Source: Pomphorhynchus laevis (Eukaryota; Acanthocephala; Palaeacanthocephala; Echinorhynchida; Pomphorhynchidae). Taken from it: a stretch of DNA of 64,000 bases. Position numbers and translations under genes: made by a program. The DNA lies in NCBI GenBank assembly GCA_012934845.2, contig WNNJ02000977.1:1-64000 (forward strand), given 5' to 3'. Below are positions 34,401 to 44,054 of the stretch, in pieces. The notes below the pieces were generated by a model. That model ran no database searches and was not told where the DNA came from. It worked only from the letters and a program-made list of their open reading frames with translations. Positions within the stretch are counted from its first letter, which is position 1; each line of letters starts with the position of its first letter.

Positions 34401-37400
34401 CTTAAAATGGAATAAAATTCCTCAGTGGAATGCATATGTCACGGAATCAAAGTTGTGGACTTGAAAGGAGTTGACATGTAAATTATGCATTTAATATTTT
34501 CCATTTGAGGCATGCTACCTTGAAACAAATATGACTATGTATGTCTAACCACATAGGAAAAATATGTTTTATATATTATCGAATTTTTGAAAAATAATAA
34601 TAATTCGAACGGCGATATATATATATATATATATTCTGAACAGAAGCGTTTTACCAGGAAAAATTGACGAATAGCTGATTTTTTAACGTTTCGGCCTCAG
34701 TCGGCCTTTCTCAAATCTAGAATACAGTAGCACATATACAATAGGTAACATAAAGCAAAAGAACAAAAACACAAAACGCATGCAACTGTTCATGTTATAT
34801 CCTTCCAAGTGAAGGTGTTTTCGTCGTTACATCCATGGGGGGCATCACTATAAAGCAATCCCATGAGGCGCGTTTCTGCTTCAACCCTTTTTACTGTATC
34901 TGCCTCCTGAGTAAACACACAGTAATCCATGCAATCGATTTCTCCGTGCAATATGTAATGTGCAACAGCCCCGTCCGTTATATTAGCCGTGCGAAAATGC
35001 GTTCTTCTTGAATTTAAACGACGTGAAAGTGACATTGTAATATAAATAACGACAGCAGAACAGTCAATCCAGTGGGAATAATATATGAAATCCGAATAGA
35101 GGTTAAGAAATCAATGTTTCCTGTTATCTTTTTATTAGAAAAGTTCTTGATAAAAAAGTCGTTCAATATAAAAGTGCTAATCAATCGATATAATTGATAA
35201 TTACGTCAAACTCACCTGTGCCCCCCAAAATGTGCATGATATCGACGCGGTATCATCAATGAGGGATATTTCACGTTTTGTTATCTCCTTATTTGTCGAT
35301 CTCGTTATGATTGTCTGTACATCTGAGGAGCTTCGTGCAATAGCGATTATATCTTAATTATTATTACAACAGAAAATAATTCAATTTTATTATTCTTACC
35401 GACAAGATCGTTATTTTCTTTGTTTACTATATCTTTGAGCTGAACAAAGTTAAAGTTGTTTTTAGGCAGTTCACTTTCACAGTCCTCGCAAAGTTCCAAG
35501 GCCGATTCAAATCCTAATGTCATCTCATAATCGTTCTGAAGACTTGTAAACTGGCGATTAGCCGGCTTTATCTTTCCCTTGCTTATGAAATAAACCTAAA
35601 CGTTTGAAATGATTTTTGATTCAATATCTAAATTTAAATCAAAGTGAATAATTTGTACAGCAAAAACAAATTTCTAACTTAATTTTACAAAATAACTGTT
35701 TAAAATGAGAATGTTAAGCTTCAATTGGAATTAGATATTTTATTTTATTATCAACAAAGTTAAAATATCGTAATTAAAAAAAAAACGATTAAAATTGTAA
35801 AACTAAGAATTAAATAAAACAAAACATACTTTGTCTATTTCGATTAAATCAAAGAATTTATCGCACTCTTCATTGAATGCCGTTACTCTCATCTCTCCCG
35901 TGTTATCCAAGATATCAAAACTAAACAGACGCCCTTCTCCCCGAGTGTTAGACCATTTTCGAATTGCGCTTTTGTTAGTTATTCTTGCCTTAATTGTCCA
36001 TCTAAAAAAACAAAATTCAAGTACGAACTCGGTTTAGTAAAGAAATTGACATATCTATAATTTTAAATTACATTCAGTTTTTATTAATTTACGAGTATAT
36101 AAACACAGGTCGAATAATAAGTAATTTTATAATAAAATACTTTAGAACGAATTAAAAAAAATAATAATACGTGCACAAAGTCAATCAAAAATTGTGACAC
36201 ACTCAAACAAATTTGTACATTTATATAAAATATCAGTCTCAGATTAATATTGTCAGATTGAAGCATTATCGGATAAATAATATAAATTATAATTTAGATT
36301 TCAATTATAGTCATATAATTGAGGTATAGTAATATTACTATACCTAATATTATTACTATATTGAGGTAATATTACTATACTATTAATATTATTTATGATC
36401 AAGTAACTACAGATGCCGATTTTGTAATGAAAATTGCAGTTTACTGCTGCATGTTTTCAAATGCCAAAGTTTTCATCACGCTTCCCTTCAAGATATTGAC
36501 TCGCTATATATGTATGTACAGCTCTACAAACGAAACACCTTCGTCTAATTTAATTCTGAAATAAGTCGAGAAAATAAGACCATGAAGGAAAAATCTGATT
36601 AAAACTGATTAAACAATGTATGTATTTACATTTTACTTTTTAAACCCATGCCGAAAGGATAAATGGGGAAAAATAAATACTCTTTATTAATATTAATTAT
36701 ATTAACTATAATCTGAAAATAATAATCATTAAAAATTATAATGAAAATTTTTAAAAAAATTAATCATTAAAAAAAATTAATAATTAGAGCTGGATCAAAG
36801 AAGTGAGGAAATTATTTTTGATATTTCGCTAATTTCTGTTAGCATCTTCAGATAATTAAGGTCATTTTCAGTAATTTTCATCTTTAATAATTTTCCGTAG
36901 ATGCTAACAGAAGTTAGCAAAATATCAAAAATAGTATTCTCTTTTCTTTGATCCAGCTCCAATAATACTTAACACTATTTTCTATTCGATAAATATGCAG
37001 CGATAAAACAAATTTGCCATATTGGAAAGTTGTAATTGCATGGTTTTGCAAATGCAAGCATTAAGATACATTGTCACACACTTTGCTAAAGTCCGCCTGT
37101 ATCACTTGCAATGTGTTACAGGCTGACACTATTATGACAACGATATATCAATAATTTCTTGACAAGAAAAAAAAGGACACAGGTTTTTTTCAACCACTGA
37201 TTCGTGTGCCAAGTCGTGAAGGCAGAGTACAAACCAAACTACTCCAAACATCGCGTTCCCGGGCTACATACCAGTGTTCTATTTCAGATATCCCAAGGCG
37301 GTATTTGGCCTGTTTCAAAAATTGATCTTTTCATCGGTATCGACAGGTCTACCTCTAGGTCTCTTTCCAGAGAGTCCATCCTGGCAAGCCCTCCGAGTCT

Positions 37401-39148
37401 ACCTCTAGTTCTCTTTCCAGAGAGTTAAGCCTGGCAAGCCCTCCGATAAAGACGATACCTGCACATCCTTAGAAAGTGTCATAGACTCATCAACTGACTT
37501 TCTTCGATGTGGATAAGCAACGAATTTACTCCGAGTCTTTTCCGAAAAGACCAAATCCCATGATTCTAGGTTTAGATAGGAATGTAACTTTTCCTAACGG
37601 GAAAAATAACTTTTCCCGTTATTTTTTAAAAAAAAATATAAAAATAAAAGTACTTTTTTAAAAAATACCAAATTTAAACTAAACATTCAAGCATTTATAC
37701 AAACTTGTTATGATAGGGATTGAGGCAATCGATAGTAAGAATACGATTTTTCATTTCTGGATCAATTCGTGATGCGTTCAACAATACATTTGTTTTTGAA
37801 ACTTTTGAAGGAGCAGACGAAAAGCTTGGAGGAGGAAGTCCTAAACAAAATTAAATAATACAAAAACGTCGATCAAGTGCATACGTTTTTGTCCACTTTC
37901 AGGTTCAGATGCTGCAGGTTGGTCGTCAACGAAATTATTCAACAATGCGTTGACAAGTGGAGTGGGCTGACCCAATTTGGCACATTGCTTTTTCAGAACA
38001 GTCATTTCTAACACAATAATTACGTACCTATGAAATAGAATGAAAGAAAATTATTTGAAATTTATAATTTAAAATAATAAGACGCTTAATCAAATGATAA
38101 AGGAATGATTTATGAATGCAATGATAAAACAAAAAATTAAAAAATAATTATTAAGCATTAATGTGATACGAGAAATACAAATCAAATTTTTATTGAATTA
38201 ATTATTTGATTTTCTAAAAATAATTTCTGAACAGCAAAATATTCGATCTCGATTTGATCAAATAGTGACTGAGAGAAATAGTATCTCCAAATGGCATTAA
38301 TTTTATAATAATCGAATGTATAATCATTCGATTATTATGATCAAGATAAAAGTAATCTAATTTACAGAAGGATTTAAAAATGTACAGAATGAATTTATTT
38401 TGTGTTAAACAATCAAACAGAAAATAGTAAAAATTGTTTAATAAAAAAATTAATTTAATTTTTTTTAATAAAAAAATATTTTTTATTTAAAATTTAAATT
38501 AAAAACGAAATAAATAATAAAAAAACAAAAATAGCGATTCTGTATCAAACCATTGGATCAAAAATACCAAAAGATAAAAATTAATGTTTGAATGAGAAAT
38601 TTCATAAAGATAAACATCTGTAGCGATCTAGATCCTAAAAAATTTACAGTAATGAACATCAATATCAGGATCTGAACGCTTTAATAATTTTAATTTATAA
38701 GCCAATAGCTCAGTGATGCAAAACTTACTTATTAGCAGCCATATCGACGCAATTACATATGTACTTGTCCATGCGTACGATTGATGTTGGTACAACTTCC
38801 TGTGATTGGACAAGATGATTGAGTTGAGTGCCTAACATGCATGCTAAACAACAATAATAATCCTATTCAGTCATATAGTATTTCATATAACTAACACGAA
38901 TGCTGGTATTTTCCATCAGATATTAGAAGCCGATAACGATCACTTTGGTCGATCTTTTTTTCAATAATTTTCAAACCCTAAATTATAACAATATAAAATC
39001 TTTTTATTGACAATTAAAGGCAGTACCAGTATCTGAACAACAGGACTCAACGGGTCTTCATTACGTACAATATTCTAACGACATTTACAATTAATTTATT
39101 TACATTTCATAATATGCATACCTTCAAGATTCCGAAACTAATTTCCAT
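28477..39148 (-). CDS. RPA1: Replication protein A large subunit (RPA70)
   Basis: RPA1 binds single-stranded DNA in replication, repair and recombination. Minus-strand exons: 39148-39122, 39074-39027, 38977-38896, 38843-38729, 38027-37885 (N-terminal OB fold: [31 protein letters not shown]), 37840-37705, 36001-35830 ([24 protein letters not shown]), 35595-35400, 35352-35216 (DBD-A into B), 34139-34070, 34020-33734, 31647-31534 (zinc ribbon CPNAEC...CEKC), 31479-31372 ([14 protein letters not shown]), 28705-28619 and 28569-28477. Splice phases agree throughout and the exons total 1815 bp: 604 residues plus stop, against 616 in human. The first exon is the weakest point. An AG just upstream of the ATG means translation may start in an earlier exon. 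Introns hold Penelope copies, Naiad pieces and LINE remnants. Confidence 0.9.
29160..29400. repeat. Minisatellite-like repeats of a 22-24-bp unit
   Basis: The unit GGTAACTGAGCCTAATAAAA occurs about six times in two clusters (29163-29250 and 29334-29385). A duplicated CAATAACTGAATAA block separates them. It directly precedes a plus-strand Penelope remnant inside an RPA1 intron. Confidence 0.8.
29440..30640 (+). mobile_element. Canonical Penelope-like element, decayed RT and GIY-YIG
   Basis: From left to right: an RT motif C region ([18 protein letters not shown] changed to YIAD) with [10 protein letters not shown] near 29645, then the thumb and connection ([18 protein letters not shown], about 29950-30006). 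[19 protein letters not shown] (about 30060-30116) follows, with a broken GIY-YIG region containing [17 protein letters not shown] sequence near 30230-30270. A hammerhead motif sits at the 3' end (30560-30605). Several stops and frameshifts are present. It lies antisense in the RPA1 intron between exons 31372 and 28705. Confidence 0.7.
30560..30608 (+). ncRNA. Hammerhead-like ribozyme motif of a Penelope element
   Basis: The invariant core CTGACGA (30571-30577) is followed by a stem GCC...GGC around an inner TCAG/CTGA helix, and then GAAA (30602-30605). This is the CUGANGA-stem II-GAAA order of a hammerhead. A competing fold is also possible: CAGATGAGC (30560-30568) pairs perfectly with GCTCATCTG (30589-30597), enclosing CTGAC/GTCAG. 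Penelope hammerheads are thought to act as dimers, which would fit a weak monomer fold. Confidence 0.6.
30700..30965 (-). mobile_element. Naiad 3'-end fragment in an RPA1 intron
   Basis: On the minus strand it matches the terminal 3' region and half of the pseudoknot module (about 30904-30952), which is cut off inside stem 1. The A/T tail is longer and more degraded than in other copies. Confidence 0.65.
31109..31171. repeat. Two overlapping perfect hairpins
   Basis: GAACGCATCTG (31109-31119) pairs with 31129-31139. GTTCTTTAAATACAC (31136-31150) pairs with 31157-31171 over 15 bp. The two stems share GTTC, so they compete or stack. They lie in an RPA1 intron between a Naiad tail and a hammerhead-like motif. 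Confidence 0.9.
31255..31287 (+). ncRNA. Orphan hammerhead-like motif
   Basis: CTGAAGA (31255-31261) matches CUGANGA. A five-pair stem with one mismatch (GCTAA...TTATC) follows, then GAAATATC from 31279. It closely resembles the motifs at 36819-36851 and 36896-36925. No Penelope coding sequence is adjacent, so it may be a solo terminal repeat. Confidence 0.5.
32167..32204. repeat. 16-bp inverted repeat with one mismatch
   Basis: ATTCGACTCTGGTTAA at 32167-32182 pairs with 32189-32204 at 15 of 16 positions across a 6-nt spacer. It is intronic in RPA1 and no element is assigned. Confidence 0.85.
34615..35060 (-). mobile_element. Penelope-like element 3' end
   Basis: An 81-codon minus-strand frame (35035-34790) has [17 protein letters not shown] and [17 protein letters not shown], fitting the end of a Penelope GIY-YIG domain. 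A hammerhead-like motif at 34714-34685 and a (TA)n run at 34617-34634 follow. Canonical and Naiad Penelope elements favour microsatellites. It lies in the RPA1 intron between exons 35216 and 34139, in sense with the gene. Confidence 0.55.
34685..34714 (-). ncRNA. Minimal hammerhead-like motif
   Basis: The sense strand reads TTGAGAAA, then GGCC GACTGA GGCC, then GAAACGTT. Stem II is four GC pairs with a six-nt loop. The first core base and G8 deviate from CUGANGA. It is a typical degenerate Penelope motif. Confidence 0.45.
36787..36959. repeat. 173-bp palindrome carrying two opposed hammerhead motifs
   Basis: Arms of about 65 bp (36787-36851 and 36893-36959) match each other in inverse orientation with roughly nine differences. 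Their outer ends are GAGCTGGATCAAAG. The left arm holds a hammerhead-like motif on the minus strand and the right arm a weaker one on the plus strand. The whole looks like a fold-back derivative of a Penelope terminal repeat, in the RPA1 intron between exons 37705 and 36001. Confidence 0.8.
36819..36851 (-). ncRNA. Hammerhead-like motif, left arm of the palindrome
   Basis: On the minus strand CTGAAGA (36851-36845) is followed by T, the perfect stem GCTAA/TTAGC with a 6-nt loop, then GAAATATC. The core matches CUGANGA-stem II-GAAA apart from one extra base before stem II. The partner on the right arm has CGTAGA and CAAAA in the core and is probably inactive. Confidence 0.55.
37200..37480 (-). 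mobile_element. RLRWLGH-type LINE tail with 50-bp tandem duplication
   Basis: A minus-strand frame contains [13 protein letters not shown] near 37380-37340, the RPRGRP segment of the LINE C-terminus. The 50-bp unit at 37348-37397 is repeated at 37398-37447 with few differences. It is an old fragment in the largest 5' intron of RPA1. Confidence 0.5.
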
Positions 39149-39526
39149 TAGAGACAGTGAATGTACAATCTGAAATTTTTTTAGCCCAAATAAAGTACTA
39201 AAAACAGGAAAAAAGAAAAAAAAGCAAAAAAACCTACAACTTAAGAGCAAAGGGCTCATAGAAAGCTGGATCACAAGAAATAAAAAATGAATAAAAACAG
39301 CAAAAGATAAAGCTTAAAATACAATCAAAGATAAATGTTAGATTGAATCAACTGACGTTGTCTACACTTAAAATAAAATTTACTAGGGCTGTTGATTATT
39401 GTGAATGACACATTGTTCCAAAGTCGTGCGATACGATAACAGATAGTTACAGTCTTTTTGGTAAACGCAAGTGATGTTTGTAAGCGGTATTTATGCCTGC
39501 GGAGACCTGTTGTCTTACTTAAATTG

Positions 39527-39650
39527 AATGTACATCGACAGGTACATTGTGGTAATTGAATGTACATCGACATTCAATTGTCATTGGTAATTGAATGTAC
39601 ATCGACATTGGTAATTGAATGTACATTGACAGGCACATCGACAGGTACAT
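39527..39650. repeat. Short tandem array of a TGTACATCGACA-based unit
   Basis: Units of the form GGTAATTGAATGTACATCGACA recur about four to five times, with partial and inverted versions (CATTCAATTG near 39570). It marks the deletion joint of the LINE around it. Confidence 0.8.
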
Positions 39651-39951
39651 CGGGTGTGGTAAGAGTCCTCTACACGAATATCAATTTTTTTATCATTACA
39701 TATTATAATAAAACAAAATCATTGTCTAGCTAAAAATGCGAAAGGCGTTACCACGCTAGACTGCTAAGCCTAGTCTCTGTTTTAACCACAACGACTCGCG
39801 TAGTTCCCCCGTTGTAGACTGAATTCTTTGCCCGATTAAAGCCCCGTTGTAGACTAAATTATCAGGGATTAAAGCTCCTTTGGGTATTTTAGGTAGAATC
39901 CTGATGCTACTTCGACATTGGGTTATATACATCTCAATGTCGATATCAAGA

Positions 39952-40191
39952 TTAACGGCTGCACCAACTGGTGGTTGTGAGATTCCCCCGGCATGCGGGA
40001 CATAGCCATATGGGCAATAGATCTGCATGCGACCTTGTCAACCCGACACAAGAGAGGTGAAACCACGCATCGCAGCTGCCGCACTGTTCAAAGCGCTTGC
40101 GTTTGATGCATTTGCACCTTGGACATCGGTTGCTCTCGTCAATCGCACCCCCTTGAGTACGCGAGTTCTGCGACACTGGATACGTAGTCAT
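39952..40191 (-). CDS. PHD-finger protein of a LINE ORF1, partial
   Basis: The 79-codon frame contains CPRCKCIKRKRFEQCGSC, then AWFHLSCVGL and WLCPAC. This is a C4-H-C3 PHD finger with all zinc ligands visible at about residues 23-67. Such fingers occur in ORF1 proteins of CR1 and L2-group LINEs, where they probably help RNP formation or chromatin contact. A frameshift near 39960-40000 passes reading to the frame at 40028-39756. The start Met is not certain. Confidence 0.6.
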   Translation of the reverse strand: MTTYPVSQNSRTQGGAIDESNRCPRCKCIKRKRFEQCGSCDAWFHLSCVGLTRSHADLLPIWLCPACRGNLTTTSWCSR

Positions 40192-40394
40192 TGTTGTTTC
40201 GTTCCTATCCTTATCATCATGACAGGTGAGTGGTCGTTGAGGAATGGATTTCGGTACAATTGTATATTAAATTTTACAAGTTAAATTTTAACTTGTAAGA
40301 ATTTTAAAACTCAAGACAATTCTTTATATCACCAGAAAATTAATTGGACAATTTAGAAACTGAACAAGACAATTCTGAAAGTGTAAATAAAAAA

Positions 40395-41600
40395 GGATTT
40401 ATTTTAACGTGGCAAATGCGTGCCAGCGCACGCTTACATGACCACAACAAAACAAGACTGTGAATCAGGTGTCGAGAAGGTGTGAACGGAGGAGGTGTTT
40501 GAATGTGATAAAGGAGGGGGCGCGGCGGACGTCGAGAGGAAGTTGATTCCAGGCGAGTGAGGCGGCGACGAGGAAGGATCGGAGACCGTAGTTGTTGGAG
40601 TAATTAGGAACGTGGAGTAAGAGGGTATGACAGGAACGAAGCGATAGCGAGGTAGGGCGAGTATCGTCTAAGAAAGGAAGGTTGATGAACGATGGGGAGC
40701 CGACAGCGATGAGACGAAACGTAACGAGAAGAAGGCAGAGTTTGATGCGGATGTGGATGGTGGGCCAGGAGAGTTGGGCAAAATATGTGGATGTGTGGTC
40801 GAAGCGACGGAGACGAAAGAGCACTCGAACGGCGGTGTTGATTATTCGTTGTAGGGGTAGGATGATGGATTTTGGAGAATTGGCGAAAAGGCTAAGGCAG
40901 TAATCGATTTTAGGGAAAAGAAGCGATGAAAGAAGAGACATACAAGAACGGAAGTCGATAAGGAGGCGGATACGGCAGATGTCACGGAGAATTAAGTTAG
41001 ATGAGCAAACCTTGTCAAGGAAGAAGGGTTTAAGGGAAAGGTGATCATTGAAATGGAAGCCTAAGAAAGTGAGATTGTGGACTATGGGGATGATCGATGA
41101 GGCAAAATATACAGTGGGATGAGATATGTTTGGTTTACGGGGGAGGATCCACATTATTTTGGACTTTTCGGGGTTTAGAACGAGATAGAGATTGGAGAGA
41201 CGTTTGTAGATAGAAGAAAGATAGTTAAAGGCAGAAATGCCGATATCGTGTATGCGATGTGCGGGTGCATGAGCATAGATTAGAATGTCATCGGCGTATT
41301 GCATGACGTTAAAGGAGTAAGGTTTGATAAACGGAGAGAGATCGCCAAGCAGAAGAGAGAAAAGCAGGGGACCTAGGACTGAACCTTGTGGGACCCCGCA
41401 AAAAATAGGGATGGGAGGGAGGATGATGAATTAGAACAGACGCGAAAGGAACGGTCGGATAGATATGAGGCGAACCATGCTACGGAGGAGGAAGAAAAGC
41501 CGTAATCATAACGAAGGCGAGAAAGGAGGACGGAGTGGTCGACAATGTCGAATGCAGAGGAGAGGTCGAGGGAGATGAGAACACTATATAGAGCCATAAA
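40395..41600 (-). mobile_element. Family A LINE, 5'-truncated, intact 3' end
   Basis: On the minus strand the copy begins inside the RT ([16 protein letters not shown] near 41583-41536) and runs to the family 3' hairpin (40433-40418) and A/T-rich end near 40395. Two frameshifts split the RT: frames 41597-41373 and 41304-40465, with motif B between them. Confidence 0.85.
40465..41304 (-). CDS. LINE reverse transcriptase, C-terminal part (family A)
   Basis: A 279-codon frame starts at RT motif C (MQYADDILIYAHAP). The thumb region (LNPEKSKIMWI, TFLGFHFND) follows, then the CR1/L2-type C-terminal tail (YGLRSFLVAASLAWNQLPLD). It ends in LLRSHLLDT just before the 3' hairpin. Neighbouring frame 41597-41373 supplies motif A and part of motif B. 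The first Met is internal. Family A copies at 2026-5500, 12990-13615 and 54905-59206 are older. Confidence 0.8.
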   Translation of the reverse strand: MQYADDILIYAHAPAHRIHDIGISAFNYLSSIYKRLSNLYLVLNPEKSKIMWILPRKPNISHPTVYFASSIIPIVHNLTFLGFHFNDHLSLKPFFLDKVCSSNLILRDICRIRLLIDFRSCMSLLSSLLFPKIDYCLSLFANSPKSIILPLQRIINTAVRVLFRLRRFDHTSTYFAQLSWPTIHIRIKLCLLLVTFRLIAVGSPSFINLPFLDDTRPTSLSLRSCHTLLLHVPNYSNNYGLRSFLVAASLAWNQLPLDVRRAPSFITFKHLLRSHLLDT

Positions 41601-41869
41601 TAGTTATTATAATCACGAAAGTTTTAACCCGTGATTTAATATCAAATCAGCCTGCATGATGAAATTTTAGCTGGGCATACTTGAAGTGCTTTCATATGTT
41701 CGACATAAAGCAGTGACCGTGTTGATCGAACCAAAGAAGTGTCCCAACGTAATAGTCTTCAAAGTGTTGCATATCCTTGTGAAATTATTATTATTAATGT
41801 TTCAACAGCACATTAAAGAATGGCTTAATTGGCTGGTTTCCTGCAGAAAAAAAAGAAAATATAAAAGTA

Positions 41870-44041
41870 TCACAAATACGGAAAAGCAGCTTTTCCCATG
41901 GCATCATCCATCCGTAATTTCTTTTTGAATTCGTTGATATTGCTACTGCACACTGTTGACTCTCCAAGCCTATTCCACAGAGATACAACTCGCCGATCAA
42001 ATTGGACAGCTCGTGATTTTCTTATCCTTTCACGTCGCAGGGTTAAACCATGGCCTCGGAGGATATTGGATGAGTGCACATGAAGGCAATCTCGAAGTGG
42101 ATGATCAAAATCATTAAGAATTTGCCAGACCATACTCATATCGATGTACCGGCGGGTCCACGTGACAGTCTCAAGTCTAAGTGCTTTTAATCGATCAGGG
42201 TACGACAAAAATTTCAGTTGCGGTGCTAGCTTGGTAGCTCTATGAAGTACCCTCTCTGAACTAATATGTTCTTTTGAATTTTGGGGATACACACACGGCG
42301 CAGCATATAGAAGACGGCTCAACACATGAGCAAAGATTAGCGGACGTAGGGCAAATTGATTGAGTGTAATGAAAGTGCGTCGAAGTAGACCGATTATCCC
42401 CAACGCATTTGAACAAGCATGTTCAGTATGTGTGACGGTACTCAAGTCACTGTTTATCCACACTTTCAAGTCCTTATATTTGTTCACTCGTTCTATATCA
42501 CTGCTTTGAAAGCTATAATTAGCTAAAGATTGCGCATTTCTGCCACAAACACGTAAATGTTTGCATTTTGATATATTTACAATCAACCTATTGAGCAGAG
42601 CCCAATTTTCGACTTCATCGATATCCCGTTGCAGTTTAACTATATCATTGGGTGAACGAATTGCCCGCCAGATTTTCAAATCGTCTGCATATAAAAGCAT
42701 CCGAGAATCAATAAATTCCGGGATATCGTTGATGTAGACACTAAATAACAATGGACCCAATACTGAACCTTGAGGCACCCCTATATTACATGGCCGCGAA
42801 GAAGAGTAAAAATTATCTACATGCACACAATAACTACGATTGCTTAAAAACGATTCAATCCATCTAACAAGCAAAAATGGAATGCCACTTTTCTCTAGTT
42901 TATTTAGGAGGAATCTATGGTCTACTCTGTCAAATGCCTTAGAGAAATCGAAGAATATGATGTCAGTAGCAATCGATACGGCTTTATTAGCTGACCAATC
43001 AAGATGGGCAGCGAGTAGATTAGTAACTGTCGAATAACCCTTACGGAAACCATGTTGCTCAGAAGCTATTACATTATTCTCACTATAAAACTTGACCATA
43101 TAACCATGTATAATTCGCTCTAACATTCTACAACATAAGCAAGTAATACTTACTGGTCTATAATTGTCTACTGAAGATCTATCACCCTTTTTGAAGATGG
43201 GGTGAATGATCGATTGTTTCCACTCTTTTGGAAGAGTCGTATCAATAATAGATTGTCGAAATATGTTACAAAGTGGTGTATATATTGAGTCTGCTATTCG
43301 ACGAAGATATATCGAAGGTAACAAATCAGCACCTTTGGAGTTTGTCTCTTTAAGACAATGCAGTTCAGCTAAAACTTTCTCAGGAGTTATCAAATTAGCT
43401 ATGTCTAAACTAGGATATGAAACACTAGCACCTCTTATCGTCTCACTGGTCTGGATAGGTTCAGAATACTCGTTTGTAGTCTCTTTGTACAAGTAAAAAT
43501 GCCTTGAGAACATCTCAGCAAGGTCGTCTTCAATAACGCTATCAAAATATTGGCCAATTGTTTTATTAGCGTTCCTACTACTATTCACATATAGAAAGAG
43601 AGCTTTGGGATCATGTCTACAACTATGAGCTAGACCATTTTCAAATAAATAGCGCTTATGTCGCTTTAAAGAATTGAAGAAATTTCTCGCCTGCTTATAA
43701 ACACCATATTCACAAAACCCACCCTTAAAGCATTTGAAACTGAAGTCACGAGCCTTCATCGCAGTAGCCAGCTCAGTATCAAACCAACGAGCGCTTTTCC
43801 GACTAGTCTTAGACTTCAAAGGTGAGAATTTTACCATTAGAGAATAAAGCGTCACGCGAAAATGATCCCAGGCCTCGTCAACTCCGACAACAGCCGGATC
43901 AGGCCAACTTACTCTATGCAGCTTTGATGTAATAACATCATAGTTCGCCCGAAAAACATTAATCTGACGTTTGTACCGAGCATGATGAAACACCCTCATT
44001 TGTATATTTAGCAAAACTTTAACTACACAGTGATCAGACAA
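41870..44041 (-). CDS. CR1-type reverse transcriptase, 723 codons
   Basis: This is an uninterrupted frame. It starts at the end of the endonuclease (SDHCVV) and has an RT with PIFKKGDRSSVDNYRPVS (about residue 287), GFRKGYSTVTNLL (about 339), motif A FFDFSKAFDRVDH (about 373), motif [20 protein letters not shown] (about 423) and motif C LLYADDLKIW (about 454). The end is the usual CR1 connection and tail (VVSLWNRLGESTV). The first Met is internal: reading comes from 44055-44720 via one frameshift. All catalytic Asp residues are present. Confidence 0.85.
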   Translation of the reverse strand: MSDHCVVKVLLNIQMRVFHHARYKRQINVFRANYDVITSKLHRVSWPDPAVVGVDEAWDHFRVTLYSLMVKFSPLKSKTSRKSARWFDTELATAMKARDFSFKCFKGGFCEYGVYKQARNFFNSLKRHKRYLFENGLAHSCRHDPKALFLYVNSSRNANKTIGQYFDSVIEDDLAEMFSRHFYLYKETTNEYSEPIQTSETIRGASVSYPSLDIANLITPEKVLAELHCLKETNSKGADLLPSIYLRRIADSIYTPLCNIFRQSIIDTTLPKEWKQSIIHPIFKKGDRSSVDNYRPVSITCLCCRMLERIIHGYMVKFYSENNVIASEQHGFRKGYSTVTNLLAAHLDWSANKAVSIATDIIFFDFSKAFDRVDHRFLLNKLEKSGIPFLLVRWIESFLSNRSYCVHVDNFYSSSRPCNIGVPQGSVLGPLLFSVYINDIPEFIDSRMLLYADDLKIWRAIRSPNDIVKLQRDIDEVENWALLNRLIVNISKCKHLRVCGRNAQSLANYSFQSSDIERVNKYKDLKVWINSDLSTVTHTEHACSNALGIIGLLRRTFITLNQFALRPLIFAHVLSRLLYAAPCVYPQNSKEHISSERVLHRATKLAPQLKFLSYPDRLKALRLETVTWTRRYIDMSMVWQILNDFDHPLRDCLHVHSSNILRGHGLTLRRERIRKSRAVQFDRRVVSLWNRLGESTVCSSNINEFKKKLRMDDAMGKAAFPYL

Positions 44042-44054
44042 ACCAACAGAAGAA

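Larger units (their letters stand above)
39250..40210 (-). mobile_element. Internally deleted CR1-like LINE: PHD-finger ORF1 joined to RT tail
   Basis: The minus strand first encodes a PHD finger (40191-39952), then a frame with IRILPKIPKGALIPDNLV (about 39903-39850), as in CR1-type ORF1 proteins. At 39573-39325 comes an RT C-terminus (TTGLRRHKYRL, YRIARLWNNVSF..INSPSKF). Endonuclease and RT bodies are missing, and a short repeat array (39527-39650) lies at the joint. Confidence 0.6.

Noticed and set aside
41690-41840. mariner-type transposase fragment
   Set aside because: The EWLNWLVS-like end is too short, and neither the catalytic motifs nor terminal inverted repeats are visible.
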